DNA of 64,000 bases from Sediminibacterium sp. (GTDB taxonomy: Bacteria > Bacteroidota > Bacteroidia > Chitinophagales > Chitinophagaceae), in the NCBI RefSeq assembly GCF_019264485.1, contig NZ_JAHVAA010000005.1, positions 1-64,000 of the forward strand, written 5' to 3'. This document shows, in pieces, positions 16,336 through 24,484 of the stretch. The translations under genes and the position numbers were made by a program. The notes below the pieces were generated by a model. It was not told the DNA's origin and ran no database searches. It worked only from the letters and a program-made list of their open reading frames with translations. The stretch's first letter is position 1. Each line of letters opens with the position of its first letter.

Positions 16336-17799
16336 ATGAGCATACAACAAGACAATCGTTTCCAGGCCATTATATCACATGCCAAAGAGTATGGATTTGT
16401 ATTTCAGAGTAGTGAAATTTATGACGGGTTAAGTGCGGTATATGACTATGGTCCGTATGGTAGCGAACTGAAGAAAAATATCCGTGATTACTGGTGGAAA
16501 AGCATGACGCAGATGCACGACAATATTGTTGGTATCGATGCGGCCATCTTTATGCACCCCACCACATGGAAAGCCAGCGGTCACGTAGACAATTTCAGTG
16601 ACCCGATGATCGATAATAAAGACAGTAAGAAAAGATACAGGGTTGATCATTTGATTGAGGCCAAAGCGGATCAATTACGAGAAAAAGGTGCGGAATCAGA
16701 AGCCGATGCATTGATTGCGCAAATGGATCAATTATTGGCAGCAGAAGATTTTGCGGGACTAAAACAGTTGATGACCGACCAGAAAATTGTTTGTAGTGTA
16801 AGTGGTACAGCCAACTGGACCGATATACGCCAGTTCAACCTCATGTTCTCAACCCAACTGGGTTCGGTGGCCGAAGATGCCGATACTATTTACCTGCGTC
16901 CCGAAACGGCACAGGGTATTTTTGTGAATTTCCTGAATGTGCAGAAGACGGCGAGAATGAAAATACCTTTTGGTATTGCACAAACAGGTAAAGCATTCCG
17001 TAATGAAATTGTGGCACGCCAGTTTATCTTCCGCATGCGTGAATTTGAACAGATGGAAATGCAGTTTTTTGTTCGCCCCGGCACACAGATGGAATGGTAT
17101 AATTACTGGAAACAGGAAAGACTGAATTGGCACAAGAGCCTTGGCATTCCGGCAGAAAAATACCGTTACCACGATCACGTAAAACTGGCGCATTATGCCG
17201 ATGCAGCGTTGGATATTGAATATGAGTTTCCGTTTGGTTTCAAAGAAGTAGAAGGTATTCACAGCAGAACCGATTTCGACCTGAAGAGCCACCAGGAATA
17301 CAGCAAGAAAAAACAGCAGTATTTTGATGCTGATGTTGATCCTTCAACAGGGAAACCTTATGGCAACTATATTCCCTATGTAGTAGAAACATCCATCGGT
17401 CTGGATCGTATGTTCCTGTTGGTGATGAGTCATGCGTATGACGAAGAAACCCTTACCAAAGAAGATGGTTCAACAGATAGCCGGGTAGTGATGCGTATTC
17501 CGGCAAAAATTGCACCCAACAAACTGGCCATTCTTCCGCTGATGAAAAAAGATGGTTTGCCAGAAATTGCAAAAGAGTTACTGGAAGAATGCAAACCGCA
17601 TTTCAAATGTTTCTATGAAGAAAAAGATGCCATCGGAAAACGTTATCGCCGCCAGGATGCCATCGGCACCCCATTCTGCGTAACCATCGATCATCAAACC
17701 AAAGAAGACGGCACGGTAACCATCAGGCATAGAGATAGCATGATGCAGGAAAGAGTTGCGATGAAAGAGGTCAGGAGAATTGTCACAGAGGCGTTGTAA
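16336..17799 (+). CDS. glyQS: Glycyl-tRNA synthetase, class II alpha2 type
   Basis: 487 aa from ATG 16336 (MSIQQDNRFQAIISHAKEYG). The frame is open to 16243, but that part is repeat DNA. Class II signatures are present: FRNEIVARQFIFRMREFEQMEMQ (motif 2 region), the glycine-specific SEIYDGLSAVYDYGP at the N-terminus, TSIGLDRMFL (motif 3) and a C-terminal anticodon-binding domain (LAILPLMKKDGLP). The enzyme charges tRNA-Gly. The stop is followed by the left arm of the four-helix-bundle cassette, and its terminator lies inside that cassette. Confidence 0.96.
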   Translation: MSIQQDNRFQAIISHAKEYGFVFQSSEIYDGLSAVYDYGPYGSELKKNIRDYWWKSMTQMHDNIVGIDAAIFMHPTTWKASGHVDNFSDPMIDNKDSKKRYRVDHLIEAKADQLREKGAESEADALIAQMDQLLAAEDFAGLKQLMTDQKIVCSVSGTANWTDIRQFNLMFSTQLGSVAEDADTIYLRPETAQGIFVNFLNVQKTARMKIPFGIAQTGKAFRNEIVARQFIFRMREFEQMEMQFFVRPGTQMEWYNYWKQERLNWHKSLGIPAEKYRYHDHVKLAHYADAALDIEYEFPFGFKEVEGIHSRTDFDLKSHQEYSKKKQQYFDADVDPSTGKPYGNYIPYVVETSIGLDRMFLLVMSHAYDEETLTKEDGSTDSRVVMRIPAKIAPNKLAILPLMKKDGLPEIAKELLEECKPHFKCFYEEKDAIGKRYRRQDAIGTPFCVTIDHQTKEDGTVTIRHRDSMMQERVAMKEVRRIVTEAL

Positions 17800-17838
17800 A
17801 CAGAGGAATAAGAAATAGGAAATAAGGAATAAGAAAGT
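17799..17838. repeat. Left inverted-repeat arm of the IVP-like cassette
   Basis: Heptads GGAATAA, GAAATAG, GAAATAA, GGAATAA and GAAAGT. It begins at the last base of the glyQS stop codon. It contains one more 7-bp unit than the right arm. Confidence 0.9.
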
Positions 17839-17844
17839 AATATG

Positions 17845-17886
17845 AGTAGCGTATTTATACACAGTATAAATACGCTACTTTTTTTT
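17845..17886 (+). terminator. Rho-independent terminator of glyQS
   Basis: A 15-bp perfect stem (AGTAGCGTATTTATA at 17845-17859 with its complement at 17865-17879), a 5-nt loop and seven T. It lies inside the inverted-repeat cassette, 46 nt after the glyQS stop. Confidence 0.9.
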
Positions 17887-17923
17887 AAGTATATAGATGA
17901 AATTTGTGTGATAAAGCTGTTGT

Positions 17924-18307
17924 ATGGAAACCAGATACAAATTTGATCTTGAAGACAGGTTGATTCAATTTGCAGTTTGCTGTATTCAGACGGCAGAGAA
18001 ACTTCCGAGGACATTTGCAGGAAATCATTTGGGAGGGCAATTGACCAGAAGTGGGTCAGCACCGGCTTTGCATTATGGCGAGGCCCAATCCGCAGAATCC
18101 AGAACCGATTTTATTCATAAAATGAAAGTCGCACTCAAAGAATTGCGCGAAACAAGAAATTGCCTGGCTATTATAGAAAAATTGAACTGGGAAATTCCAA
18201 TTAACCTGTCAACAATAAGACAAGAATGTACAGAACTCGTATTTATCTTCCTTAAAAGCATTGATACCGCCAAAAAGAACAATACCCGAAAACCCCTCCC
18301 TTCCTGA
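17924..18307 (+). CDS. Four-helix-bundle protein, 23S rRNA intervening-sequence protein (IVP/S23) family
   Basis: 127 aa. The family pattern is clear: LEDRLIQFAVCCIQTAEKLP (helix 1), the GNHLGGQLTRSGSAPALHYGEA turn region (helix 2, the most conserved part), IHKMKVALKELRETRNCLAIIEK (helix 3) and ECTELVFIFLKSID (helix 4). These are small basic proteins encoded in 23S rRNA insertions or as free genes; the related Avd protein works with diversity-generating retroelements. No reverse transcriptase or rRNA is nearby. The stop codon lies inside the words leading into the right inverted-repeat arm. The biochemical role of free-standing members is unknown; nucleic-acid binding is likely. Confidence 0.9.
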   Translation: METRYKFDLEDRLIQFAVCCIQTAEKLPRTFAGNHLGGQLTRSGSAPALHYGEAQSAESRTDFIHKMKVALKELRETRNCLAIIEKLNWEIPINLSTIRQECTELVFIFLKSIDTAKKNNTRKPLPS

Positions 18308-18358
18308 TTCCTTATTTCTCTATTGACTTTCTTATTCCTTATTTCTTATTCCTCTGTT
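18301..18358. repeat. Right word-repeat region and inverted-repeat arm of the IVP-like cassette
   Basis: TTCCTGA, TTCCTTA and TTTCTC words lead to the arm proper (18326-18358: ACTTTCTTATTCCTTATTTC then TTATTCCTCTGTT). This is the exact reverse complement of the left arm minus one 7-bp unit. The array starts inside the last codons of the four-helix-bundle gene and ends 4 nt before the reductase stop codon. Confidence 0.9.
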
Positions 18359-18361
18359 TCC

Positions 18362-19090
18362 TCACCCATACAGTTCCAGATGAATATCTTTCTTCTCATA
18401 CCCCATAGCAATAATCCGTTGCTTCGCTTCATCGATCATATTTTTCCAGCCACAGAGATAAAAATGGGCGGGTTTTTTATTGATGCGGAGTAATTCTTCG
18501 TACACACCGTGAACATATCCGGTATAGGCGCCATCAGGAACCAATTCTTCACGGGAGAAAACAGGATGGTAGTAAAAACCCGGTTCATCTTTTTCCAACT
18601 GTTTTAATTCAGGACCATACAGGCAATCGCCATGTTTGCGGCAGCCGAAAATAATATGTATTTCCTGGTGTGGAAGTTTGTGCCGGTGAATATGATGTGC
18701 CATGGAACGGAAAGGTGCAATACCTGTTCCGGTACATATCAGAAAAAGATCTTTCTCAATCATCTCAGGTAAGGTAAATACACCCTGTGGACCACGAAGT
18801 GTTAATTCACTGCCTACCTGTATTTCTTTAAATAAATAATTAGTGCCTGCGCCATCTTCGAGTAATACGATGACGAGTTCAATAATATTGGTTCCATCCG
18901 GTGCCGAGGCAATGGAATAGCTGCGCCAGCGTTTGTTCTTTTTTTCATGAATCGGGAGATCCAGTGTTACAAACTGTCCGGGTTTGAAATCAAAGGAAGC
19001 CAATTCCGGGATCTCGATCCAGAAACGACGTGTAGAATCGGTAGCGTCTTCAATCCTGATGACTTTTCCGGTGCGCCATGGTTCAAGCAT
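18362..19090 (-). CDS. FAD/NAD(P)-binding ferredoxin reductase-type oxidoreductase
   Basis: 242 aa from ATG 19090 (an upstream TTG at 19108 is less likely). The FAD-binding beta-barrel has the RxYSxAS motif as WRSYSIASAPDG, and PGQFVTLDLP before it. The NAD(P) domain has LICTGTGIAPFRSM, FGCRKHGDCLYG and a C-terminal FYLCGWKNMIDEA ending in a hydrophobic ELYG. No iron-sulfur or globin domain is attached, so it probably passes electrons from NAD(P)H to a separate ferredoxin, flavodoxin or oxygenase. The partner is not evident in the neighbourhood. Confidence 0.87.
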   Translation of the reverse strand: MLEPWRTGKVIRIEDATDSTRRFWIEIPELASFDFKPGQFVTLDLPIHEKKNKRWRSYSIASAPDGTNIIELVIVLLEDGAGTNYLFKEIQVGSELTLRGPQGVFTLPEMIEKDLFLICTGTGIAPFRSMAHHIHRHKLPHQEIHIIFGCRKHGDCLYGPELKQLEKDEPGFYYHPVFSREELVPDGAYTGYVHGVYEELLRINKKPAHFYLCGWKNMIDEAKQRIIAMGYEKKDIHLELYG

Positions 19091-19152
19091 ACGAATGGTT
19101 TTACACAATATAAGATAATTTGTTCAAGGAACTCCTGTGGAGAAAATGAGGC

Positions 19153-19264
19153 AATTTGGAAATTTGGAAATGGGGGGATTAAACAACGCAGTTGTTTAAT
19201 TTTTTAACCAGCCACTCAAATTTGTACTCATTTCCAAATCTCCAAATTCACAAATTTCCAAATT
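19153..19264. repeat. Mirrored 8-bp word repeats (ATTTGGAA / ATTTCCAA)
   Basis: Left arm 19153-19172 is two and a half ATTTGGAA units. Right arm 19229-19264 has CATTTCCAAAT, CTCCAAAT, TCACAAAT and TTCCAAAT at an 8-bp period. The centre of about 56 nt has its own small hairpin (AAACAACGCAGTTGTTT). It lies between the reductase start and the protease terminator. Confidence 0.85.
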
Positions 19265-19266
19265 AA

Positions 19267-19298
19267 AAAAGGCGCAGTAAATAGTTACTGCGCCTTTT
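19267..19298 (-). terminator. Terminator of the metzincin protease gene
   Basis: A 14-bp perfect stem (AAAAGGCGCAGTAA at 19267-19280 with 19285-19298) and a 4-nt loop. It gives a T run on the minus strand and lies 21 nt past the protease stop. Confidence 0.85.
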
Positions 19299-19318
19299 AA
19301 TAGAGATAAATCCTGCTT

Positions 19319-21889
19319 TTATTTAGGATCTAATGCTCTCTTTATTTTCTCAGCGAGGTCCTGTAAATGGATCTTGCTCATTCTGTCGGCATTGGTAGCT
19401 GCTGCTGCATTTACCTGTGCACGCAACTGTGTAAGTTGGGCACGTGCAATGCTGTAAACATCACTGCGACTGTTTGCGCCTGAAGCATAAGGATTGTTGA
19501 ATCCGCCACCACCAATAATAATTCCTGTTACGGTAATATTAGGAGGATTGAGTAAATTATTCAGTTTCTCTACATAGCTCTTCTGCAACATTCTGCGATA
19601 GTTGTCGATAGCTTTATTTGATTTCAACTCACTGAATAATTCATTCTGCAGATCGCCCATCATTTCCAGCGCACTGTAAGCTTTATCAGCACCAAAACGT
19701 TCTGCACTATACTGCATACGATTCAGTCTGTCGAGTGTCAGCAAACCAGCCAATGTACCTTCCTGTGTTGCTGCTAAAGGATCAGCAGTACCCGGTGCAT
19801 TAATCTTGTTCCAGATTTTTTTATCAATCAACCAGGTTGGCGTCTGGAATACCTGACGGTTCAGGTAACCCAATGCATCGCGCTGCATGGCTTTTGGAGT
19901 AGGCTCATAAACAGGCTCATCCTGCTCAGCTACTTTAAAAGTTTCATATACACCACCAATGTTACGGGTAACATGACCAACATAACGACGGAACTGTCCT
20001 AAAAGCTGACCATACATGGTAGCAATATTTTCATTCTGATCGCCTTCTTCTTTGGTCCACTCATTCAGGTTAGTCAGGATACGCTGTAAGTTTTTTACAC
20101 CATAATCACTTGCCTTAACTGCATTATCACTCAGGTCTTCGCTCTGGCTTCTTGGGTCGGCCTGATTGCCAGACTCATAAGTGCCAAACCATGTGCGTGG
20201 ATTGGCTTTCAGTGTTTCAGTAACCAGTTTGTTACTGTTCTTTTTTACCTCTTCCTCAGTAGCACCTGGAATATAGCCATAACCCCAACGCATGGCCCAT
20301 GCATCATAGTCGCCAATACGTGGATATAAACCTGCTTTAGAAATATTGTCTTCAGGCTGAGCCACATAGTTAAAACGGGCATAGTCCATGATAGAAGCAG
20401 TATGTCCATTGGCTTCAACCCATGCTTTATCACGTAATTTATCAACCGGTGTCTTGCTGCTGCTCCCCATGTTGTGGCGCAGACCGAGTGTATGTCCTAC
20501 TTCATGTGATGACACAAAGCGAATCAGGTCACCCATCAAATCATCATCAAATTTCATACTACGGGCACGGGGGTCTGTAGCAGCGGTTTGAATCATATAC
20601 CAGTCGTGTACCAGTTTCATTACATTATGGTACCAGCCAATATGGCTTTCAAGGATCTCACCACTTCTTGGATCGTGCACATTAGGTCCGTATGCATTTT
20701 CTGTTGGAGAAGCGAAATAGCGAACTACAGAATAGCGCGCATCTTCCAGACTCATGGTAGTGTCGTTCTCTGGCCACTCTTTACCGATGATGGCATTTTT
20801 AAAACCGGCTTTTTCAAAAGCTTTCTGCCAGTCATTAATACCGAGGATCAGGTGTTTTCTCCACTGCTTGGGAGTAGCGGGGTCTATATAATAGATAATG
20901 GGTTTCTTGGGTTCAACCAGTTCACCTCTTTTCCATTTGTCGGCATCTTCGTCTTTGGGTTCCAGTCTCCAACGAACAGCAAATTCCTTGTTTTCTACTT
21001 TCTGCTGATCATCGCCGAAGAGTACATAATCATCTGTGAAGAAACCAACACGCTTATCTGCAATTCTTGGTGTCATTGGTTTTTCAGGCAGTAATAACAT
21101 GGAAGTATTCAGTTCAATGGTAACGGCACCTGAGGCACTTGCTGCCGGGATATTGCTACCACCGCCGCCACCAAGGCTGATCACGGCTCCGCCGCCACCT
21201 GCACTAAAGGTTTTAACCGTTCTGATTTCGGTATTAATGGGGTAAGTACTGATTTTCTGGATATAAGACCTGTCGCCGGCAATCGGACCAAGACCAAAAG
21301 AACGTTTGATATTGGCATTGATACTAACCACCTGGTTATCGCCTTTAAAATAATCGGTAACATCCAGTACCACAGAGGCACTGTCTTTACCAAATGCCGC
21401 GATGGGGAAAGAGGCGGCAATGGCATTCAGGTTAGAATTGGTAACAGCTTTATAGATATCATCTTTAGGATCTGCTGCGTTGATCAGTGTAATGGTACGC
21501 AGAAAGATATTGCTGTTAGGGCCTTTTTCAAAAGCCAGGGTTTGCTGGTTGGCCACTTCACCACCATAGGCACCACGACCGGCACCAGAAATGGCAGGTA
21601 CTTTAATGTAACGTGTAACTGCAAGAATTTCACGGCCTAAGATGGTATTGGGTACTTCAAAGTAGTATTTATCATCTACTTTATGAACCGTAATCATACC
21701 TTTCTGTGATACTGCTCTGCCTGTAATAACGTCTTTGTAAGCCCTCGGGCCCTGACGTGGAGCACCGCCGGTAAACCCTCCGGGAAGATTGCCGATCTGA
21801 GGCGTACCAGCCGGGCGGGTGGTGTCTCTGGTTTGGGCAACCGACACAGTAGAAACCAGCATTGCTGCTGCGATAAAATAATTTCTCAT
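19319..21889 (-). CDS. Secreted zinc-dependent metalloprotease (metzincin, DUF5117/DUF4953 type)
   Basis: 856 aa from ATG 21889, which begins a clear Sec signal (MRNYFIAAAMLVSTVSVAQ); a TTG 14 codons earlier is rejected. The catalytic motif HExxHxxGxxH is seen as HEVGHTLGLRHN near residue 459, with a downstream SIMDYARFNY Met-turn. The N-terminal half (AYKDVITGRAVSQKGMITVHKVDDKYYFEVP) matches the DUF5118/DUF5117 organisation of these large Bacteroidota proteases. It is likely periplasmic or outer-membrane-associated; substrate unknown. It forms a single-gene unit with its own terminator. Confidence 0.9.
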   Translation of the reverse strand: MRNYFIAAAMLVSTVSVAQTRDTTRPAGTPQIGNLPGGFTGGAPRQGPRAYKDVITGRAVSQKGMITVHKVDDKYYFEVPNTILGREILAVTRYIKVPAISGAGRGAYGGEVANQQTLAFEKGPNSNIFLRTITLINAADPKDDIYKAVTNSNLNAIAASFPIAAFGKDSASVVLDVTDYFKGDNQVVSINANIKRSFGLGPIAGDRSYIQKISTYPINTEIRTVKTFSAGGGGAVISLGGGGGSNIPAASASGAVTIELNTSMLLLPEKPMTPRIADKRVGFFTDDYVLFGDDQQKVENKEFAVRWRLEPKDEDADKWKRGELVEPKKPIIYYIDPATPKQWRKHLILGINDWQKAFEKAGFKNAIIGKEWPENDTTMSLEDARYSVVRYFASPTENAYGPNVHDPRSGEILESHIGWYHNVMKLVHDWYMIQTAATDPRARSMKFDDDLMGDLIRFVSSHEVGHTLGLRHNMGSSSKTPVDKLRDKAWVEANGHTASIMDYARFNYVAQPEDNISKAGLYPRIGDYDAWAMRWGYGYIPGATEEEVKKNSNKLVTETLKANPRTWFGTYESGNQADPRSQSEDLSDNAVKASDYGVKNLQRILTNLNEWTKEEGDQNENIATMYGQLLGQFRRYVGHVTRNIGGVYETFKVAEQDEPVYEPTPKAMQRDALGYLNRQVFQTPTWLIDKKIWNKINAPGTADPLAATQEGTLAGLLTLDRLNRMQYSAERFGADKAYSALEMMGDLQNELFSELKSNKAIDNYRRMLQKSYVEKLNNLLNPPNITVTGIIIGGGGFNNPYASGANSRSDVYSIARAQLTQLRAQVNAAAATNADRMSKIHLQDLAEKIKRALDPK

Positions 21890-22232
21890 TGTTTCAGTTA
21901 AATGGTTTTGAATAATCGTTAAAGATAGCATCGTAAATTAATCAACAATTTTTTTTCCGATAGTGTTGGATGAAAGGTAAAATCTTTAATTTGGGTCGGT
22001 GAAAAGGTAATTCAGGTTTTTAAGAAACCCCTTATCTTGCCCACCCTTGAAAGTGTACAGCTTTGCGGCTTTTTGCCGAATCAAATTTGCCGCTTTCAGG
22101 AAAATACCTATTTTGTAACCCCTTTCGGACTTTTGAAACAATGTTTGACCTGTGAATTACATTTTTCATTAGCATTGCGAGGATAATTTTTTAACTCAAC
22201 TGTTATTTTAAAAAACAAAAATCAATCGAATC
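21890..22232. other. Intergenic region upstream of exbB
   Basis: 343 bp between the divergent protease and exbB genes. It must carry both promoters; several TATCTTGC- and TATTTTG-like boxes are possible but none can be singled out. No ORF with family features and no word repeat were found. Confidence 0.5.
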
Positions 22233-23099
22233 ATGGCTGAGACAAAACCAACTGCAACAGCTCCAAAAAGCTCCACGTCTGTTCAACCTAAAAAGGACAG
22301 TAATTTAGTTGCAACACTTGCCCCCATTTTATGTATTCTGGGTGGTTATTTTATCTGGCGCATAGTGTTAGGAAGTGCTGGTAATTTTACCAATCCAGAT
22401 CCTGATCCAAGTCATTGGTTCTGGCCTGCACACCAGGGTCCAAAAGGTACTTTCACAAAAATGTATGAAGGTGGTATCGTAGTACCGATCCTGATTGGTT
22501 CATTCCTGATTGCAGTTACTTTCAGTATCGAAAGAATGCTCACTATCTCTAAGGCAACTGGTGCCGGTAATATTGCTGAGTTTATCCGTAAAGTACAGTT
22601 CCACCTGGCTAACAAAGAAGTTGATAAAGCTTTGGCTGAGTGCGATAAGCAAAAAGGATCTGTAGGTAATGTTATGAAAGCAGGTCTGCGTAAGTATAAA
22701 GAAATGATCAGCAATACTGAACTCGCTACCGAGCAGAAAGTATTGAATATTCAGAAAGAAATTGAAGAAGCTACTGCACTGGAATTACCAATGCTGGAAA
22801 AGAACCTTGTGTTCCTTTCAACCATCGCTTCTGTAGCAACCCTGTTGGGTCTGTTCGGTACCGTATTGGGTATGATCCGTTCATTCTCTAAACTAGGTGA
22901 TGAAGGTGGTGGAGAAGCTGCACGTGAACTGTCTCAAGGTATCTCTGAGGCCCTGTACAATACTGCACTGGGTATCGGTACCTCTGCGATTGCGATCATT
23001 ATGTATAATATGTTTACCACTCGTATCGATGGTATCACTTATGGTATCGACGAGTCTGGATTCACTTTAACTCAAAGCTTTGCTGCCAACTATAAATAA
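22233..23099 (+). CDS. exbB: ExbB/TolQ-type proton channel subunit
   Basis: 288 aa. Hydrophobic segments lie at about 25-46 (LVATLAPILCILGGYFIW), about 80-103 (GGIVVPILIGSFLIAVTF), and two near the C-terminus: FLSTIASVATLLGLFGTVLG and LGIGTSAIAIIMYNMF. The last two carry the conserved Thr/Gly/Pro-free channel residues of MotA/TolQ/ExbB. A long N-terminal Thr/Lys/Ser stretch precedes them. It uses the proton gradient with ExbD to drive TonB. It is the first gene of exbB-exbD-exbD-tonB, which powers SusC-type receptors such as the two in this window. Confidence 0.93.
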   Translation: MAETKPTATAPKSSTSVQPKKDSNLVATLAPILCILGGYFIWRIVLGSAGNFTNPDPDPSHWFWPAHQGPKGTFTKMYEGGIVVPILIGSFLIAVTFSIERMLTISKATGAGNIAEFIRKVQFHLANKEVDKALAECDKQKGSVGNVMKAGLRKYKEMISNTELATEQKVLNIQKEIEEATALELPMLEKNLVFLSTIASVATLLGLFGTVLGMIRSFSKLGDEGGGEAARELSQGISEALYNTALGIGTSAIAIIMYNMFTTRIDGITYGIDESGFTLTQSFAANYK

Positions 23100-23168
23100 T
23101 CGTTGATTATTTATATGGAAAATGAAAAGTTTTGAATCTTAATTAGTGAATGCTATAAATAAATAACA

Positions 23169-23816
23169 ATGGGAAGAGCCAAATTACCTCGTAAAAGTAC
23201 CAATATCGACATGACAGCCATGTGCGATGTGGCCTTTCTCCTGTTGTCGTTCTTTATCTTGACTACAAAGTTTAAACCGGCTGAAGCCATTGCTGTAACC
23301 ACTCCTAATTCAGTGGCAGCAAAAGTGGCCCCCGATAAAGACATTGTAATGATTACGATCGACAAGGATGGCAAGGTATTTATTACGATGGATGAAGAAC
23401 AAAAGAAAGAAGCGGTGTGTAATGCGCTGAACTCGCAATTGAACCTGAATATGGATGTTGCTGCATTCAAAAAAGCAGGTTTTTATGGCGCACCCTTCGG
23501 ACAGATGGCCTCTTTTCTGGCATTACCTGAAGAACAGCGTAAGGGCGAAAAATTACCCGGTATTCCTGTACTGGACTCAACCGATAACCAGATGGTTACC
23601 TGGATGAGGGCTATTACAGATGCCTACCTGGGCGATAAAATGAACCTGCTGGTAAAAGGCGATAATGCGGCCAAGTATCCGGCTTTTAAAGCTGTGATCG
23701 ATGCTTTCAAGAAAACAGATCAGCTGAAATTCCAGATGATCACCAATCCTGAAAGTGTTCCAACAGGCACCGAACTTTGGAAAAAAACCATGTCGGGAGA
23801 GAAAAGAGACGAATAA
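23169..23816 (+). CDS. exbD: ExbD/TolR-type biopolymer transport protein (first copy)
   Basis: 215 aa. A single N-terminal membrane helix carries the essential Asp (DMTAMCDVAFLLLSFFIL). The periplasmic domain is longer than the usual 140-aa ExbD because of an inserted segment around residues 75-140 (AAFKKAGFYGAPFGQM...). Such long ExbD proteins are common in Bacteroidota, where two different ExbD proteins accompany one ExbB. It lies 69 nt after exbB. Confidence 0.92.
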   Translation: MGRAKLPRKSTNIDMTAMCDVAFLLLSFFILTTKFKPAEAIAVTTPNSVAAKVAPDKDIVMITIDKDGKVFITMDEEQKKEAVCNALNSQLNLNMDVAAFKKAGFYGAPFGQMASFLALPEEQRKGEKLPGIPVLDSTDNQMVTWMRAITDAYLGDKMNLLVKGDNAAKYPAFKAVIDAFKKTDQLKFQMITNPESVPTGTELWKKTMSGEKRDE

Positions 23817-23874
23817 ATACTGTTGAACCAGTAGTAAGTAAACAAATTACTCACGAAAACTAAATTCTACCGTT

Positions 23875-24426
23875 ATGGCAGAAATGGATACCTCGAGTAG
23901 CGGGGGCCACAAAAAGGGCCCCGGGGTCAAGAAAGGGAAGAAACTCTCTACCCGTGTTGATCTGACGCCCATGGTTGACCTGGGCTTCCTGCTCATCACA
24001 TTCTTTATCTTCACCACAACGATGAGTCAACCTACGGCTATGAAGCTCTTTTTACCAAAAGATGCCGAAAATCCGGAGGATCAGAATAAGGCAAAAGAAT
24101 CAGGTGTTATTACCCTTCTGTTAGGAAAAGACAATAATGTCTTCTACTACGAAGGTCAACTGGCACCGGATGGTTCTAACTTCAAATCATCCACTTTCAA
24201 GGAAATTCGTACTGTACTGCTCGAGAAAAAAGCACGTACCAACGAAAAAGACCTGGTTGTGGTATTGAAGCCTTCATCTGAAAGCACTTATAAAAATGTG
24301 GTGGATATTCTGGATGAAATGACCATCAATGTGTTAAAGCGCTATGCGCTGGTGGATATTTCCCCTGTCGAAGAACAATTGGTAAAGTTGTCTGATGCCG
24401 GCGGCGGCGCTTCAGCTTCTAATTAA
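23875..24426 (+). CDS. exbD: ExbD/TolR-type biopolymer transport protein (second copy)
   Basis: 183 aa. A basic cytoplasmic start (GGHKKGPGVKKGKKLSTR) is followed by one membrane helix with the conserved Asp (VDLTPMVDLGFLLITFFIF) and a periplasmic domain ending in a Gly/Ala-rich tail. It differs clearly from the first ExbD and probably forms a heteromeric stator with it. It is 58 nt downstream of the first copy and 58 nt before tonB. Confidence 0.92.
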   Translation: MAEMDTSSSGGHKKGPGVKKGKKLSTRVDLTPMVDLGFLLITFFIFTTTMSQPTAMKLFLPKDAENPEDQNKAKESGVITLLLGKDNNVFYYEGQLAPDGSNFKSSTFKEIRTVLLEKKARTNEKDLVVVLKPSSESTYKNVVDILDEMTINVLKRYALVDISPVEEQLVKLSDAGGGASASN

Positions 24427-24484
24427 TTGGTTTTTTGGTATGGAAAATACCACAACATGAATCATACATTTTAAAGACCTAACA

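Larger units (their letters stand above)
17799..18358. mobile_element. Inverted-repeat-bounded cassette carrying a four-helix-bundle (23S-IVP-like) gene
   Basis: Arms at 17799-17838 (AACAGAGGAATAAGAAATA...) and 18326-18358 (reverse complement) are identical over 33 nt, except that the left arm holds one extra 7-bp unit (GGAAATA). Between them lie a terminator hairpin and one gene, a four-helix-bundle protein related to the protein coded in 23S rRNA intervening sequences, which are themselves ORFs enclosed by complementary ends. The arms are built of GGAATAA/GAAATA words like the other word repeats in this window. No transposase is present; calling this a mobile unit is inference. Confidence 0.45.

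Noticed and set aside
17924..18307. Avd accessory protein of a diversity-generating retroelement
   Set aside because: The four-helix-bundle protein is related to Avd, but no reverse transcriptase and no template/variable repeat pair were found nearby.
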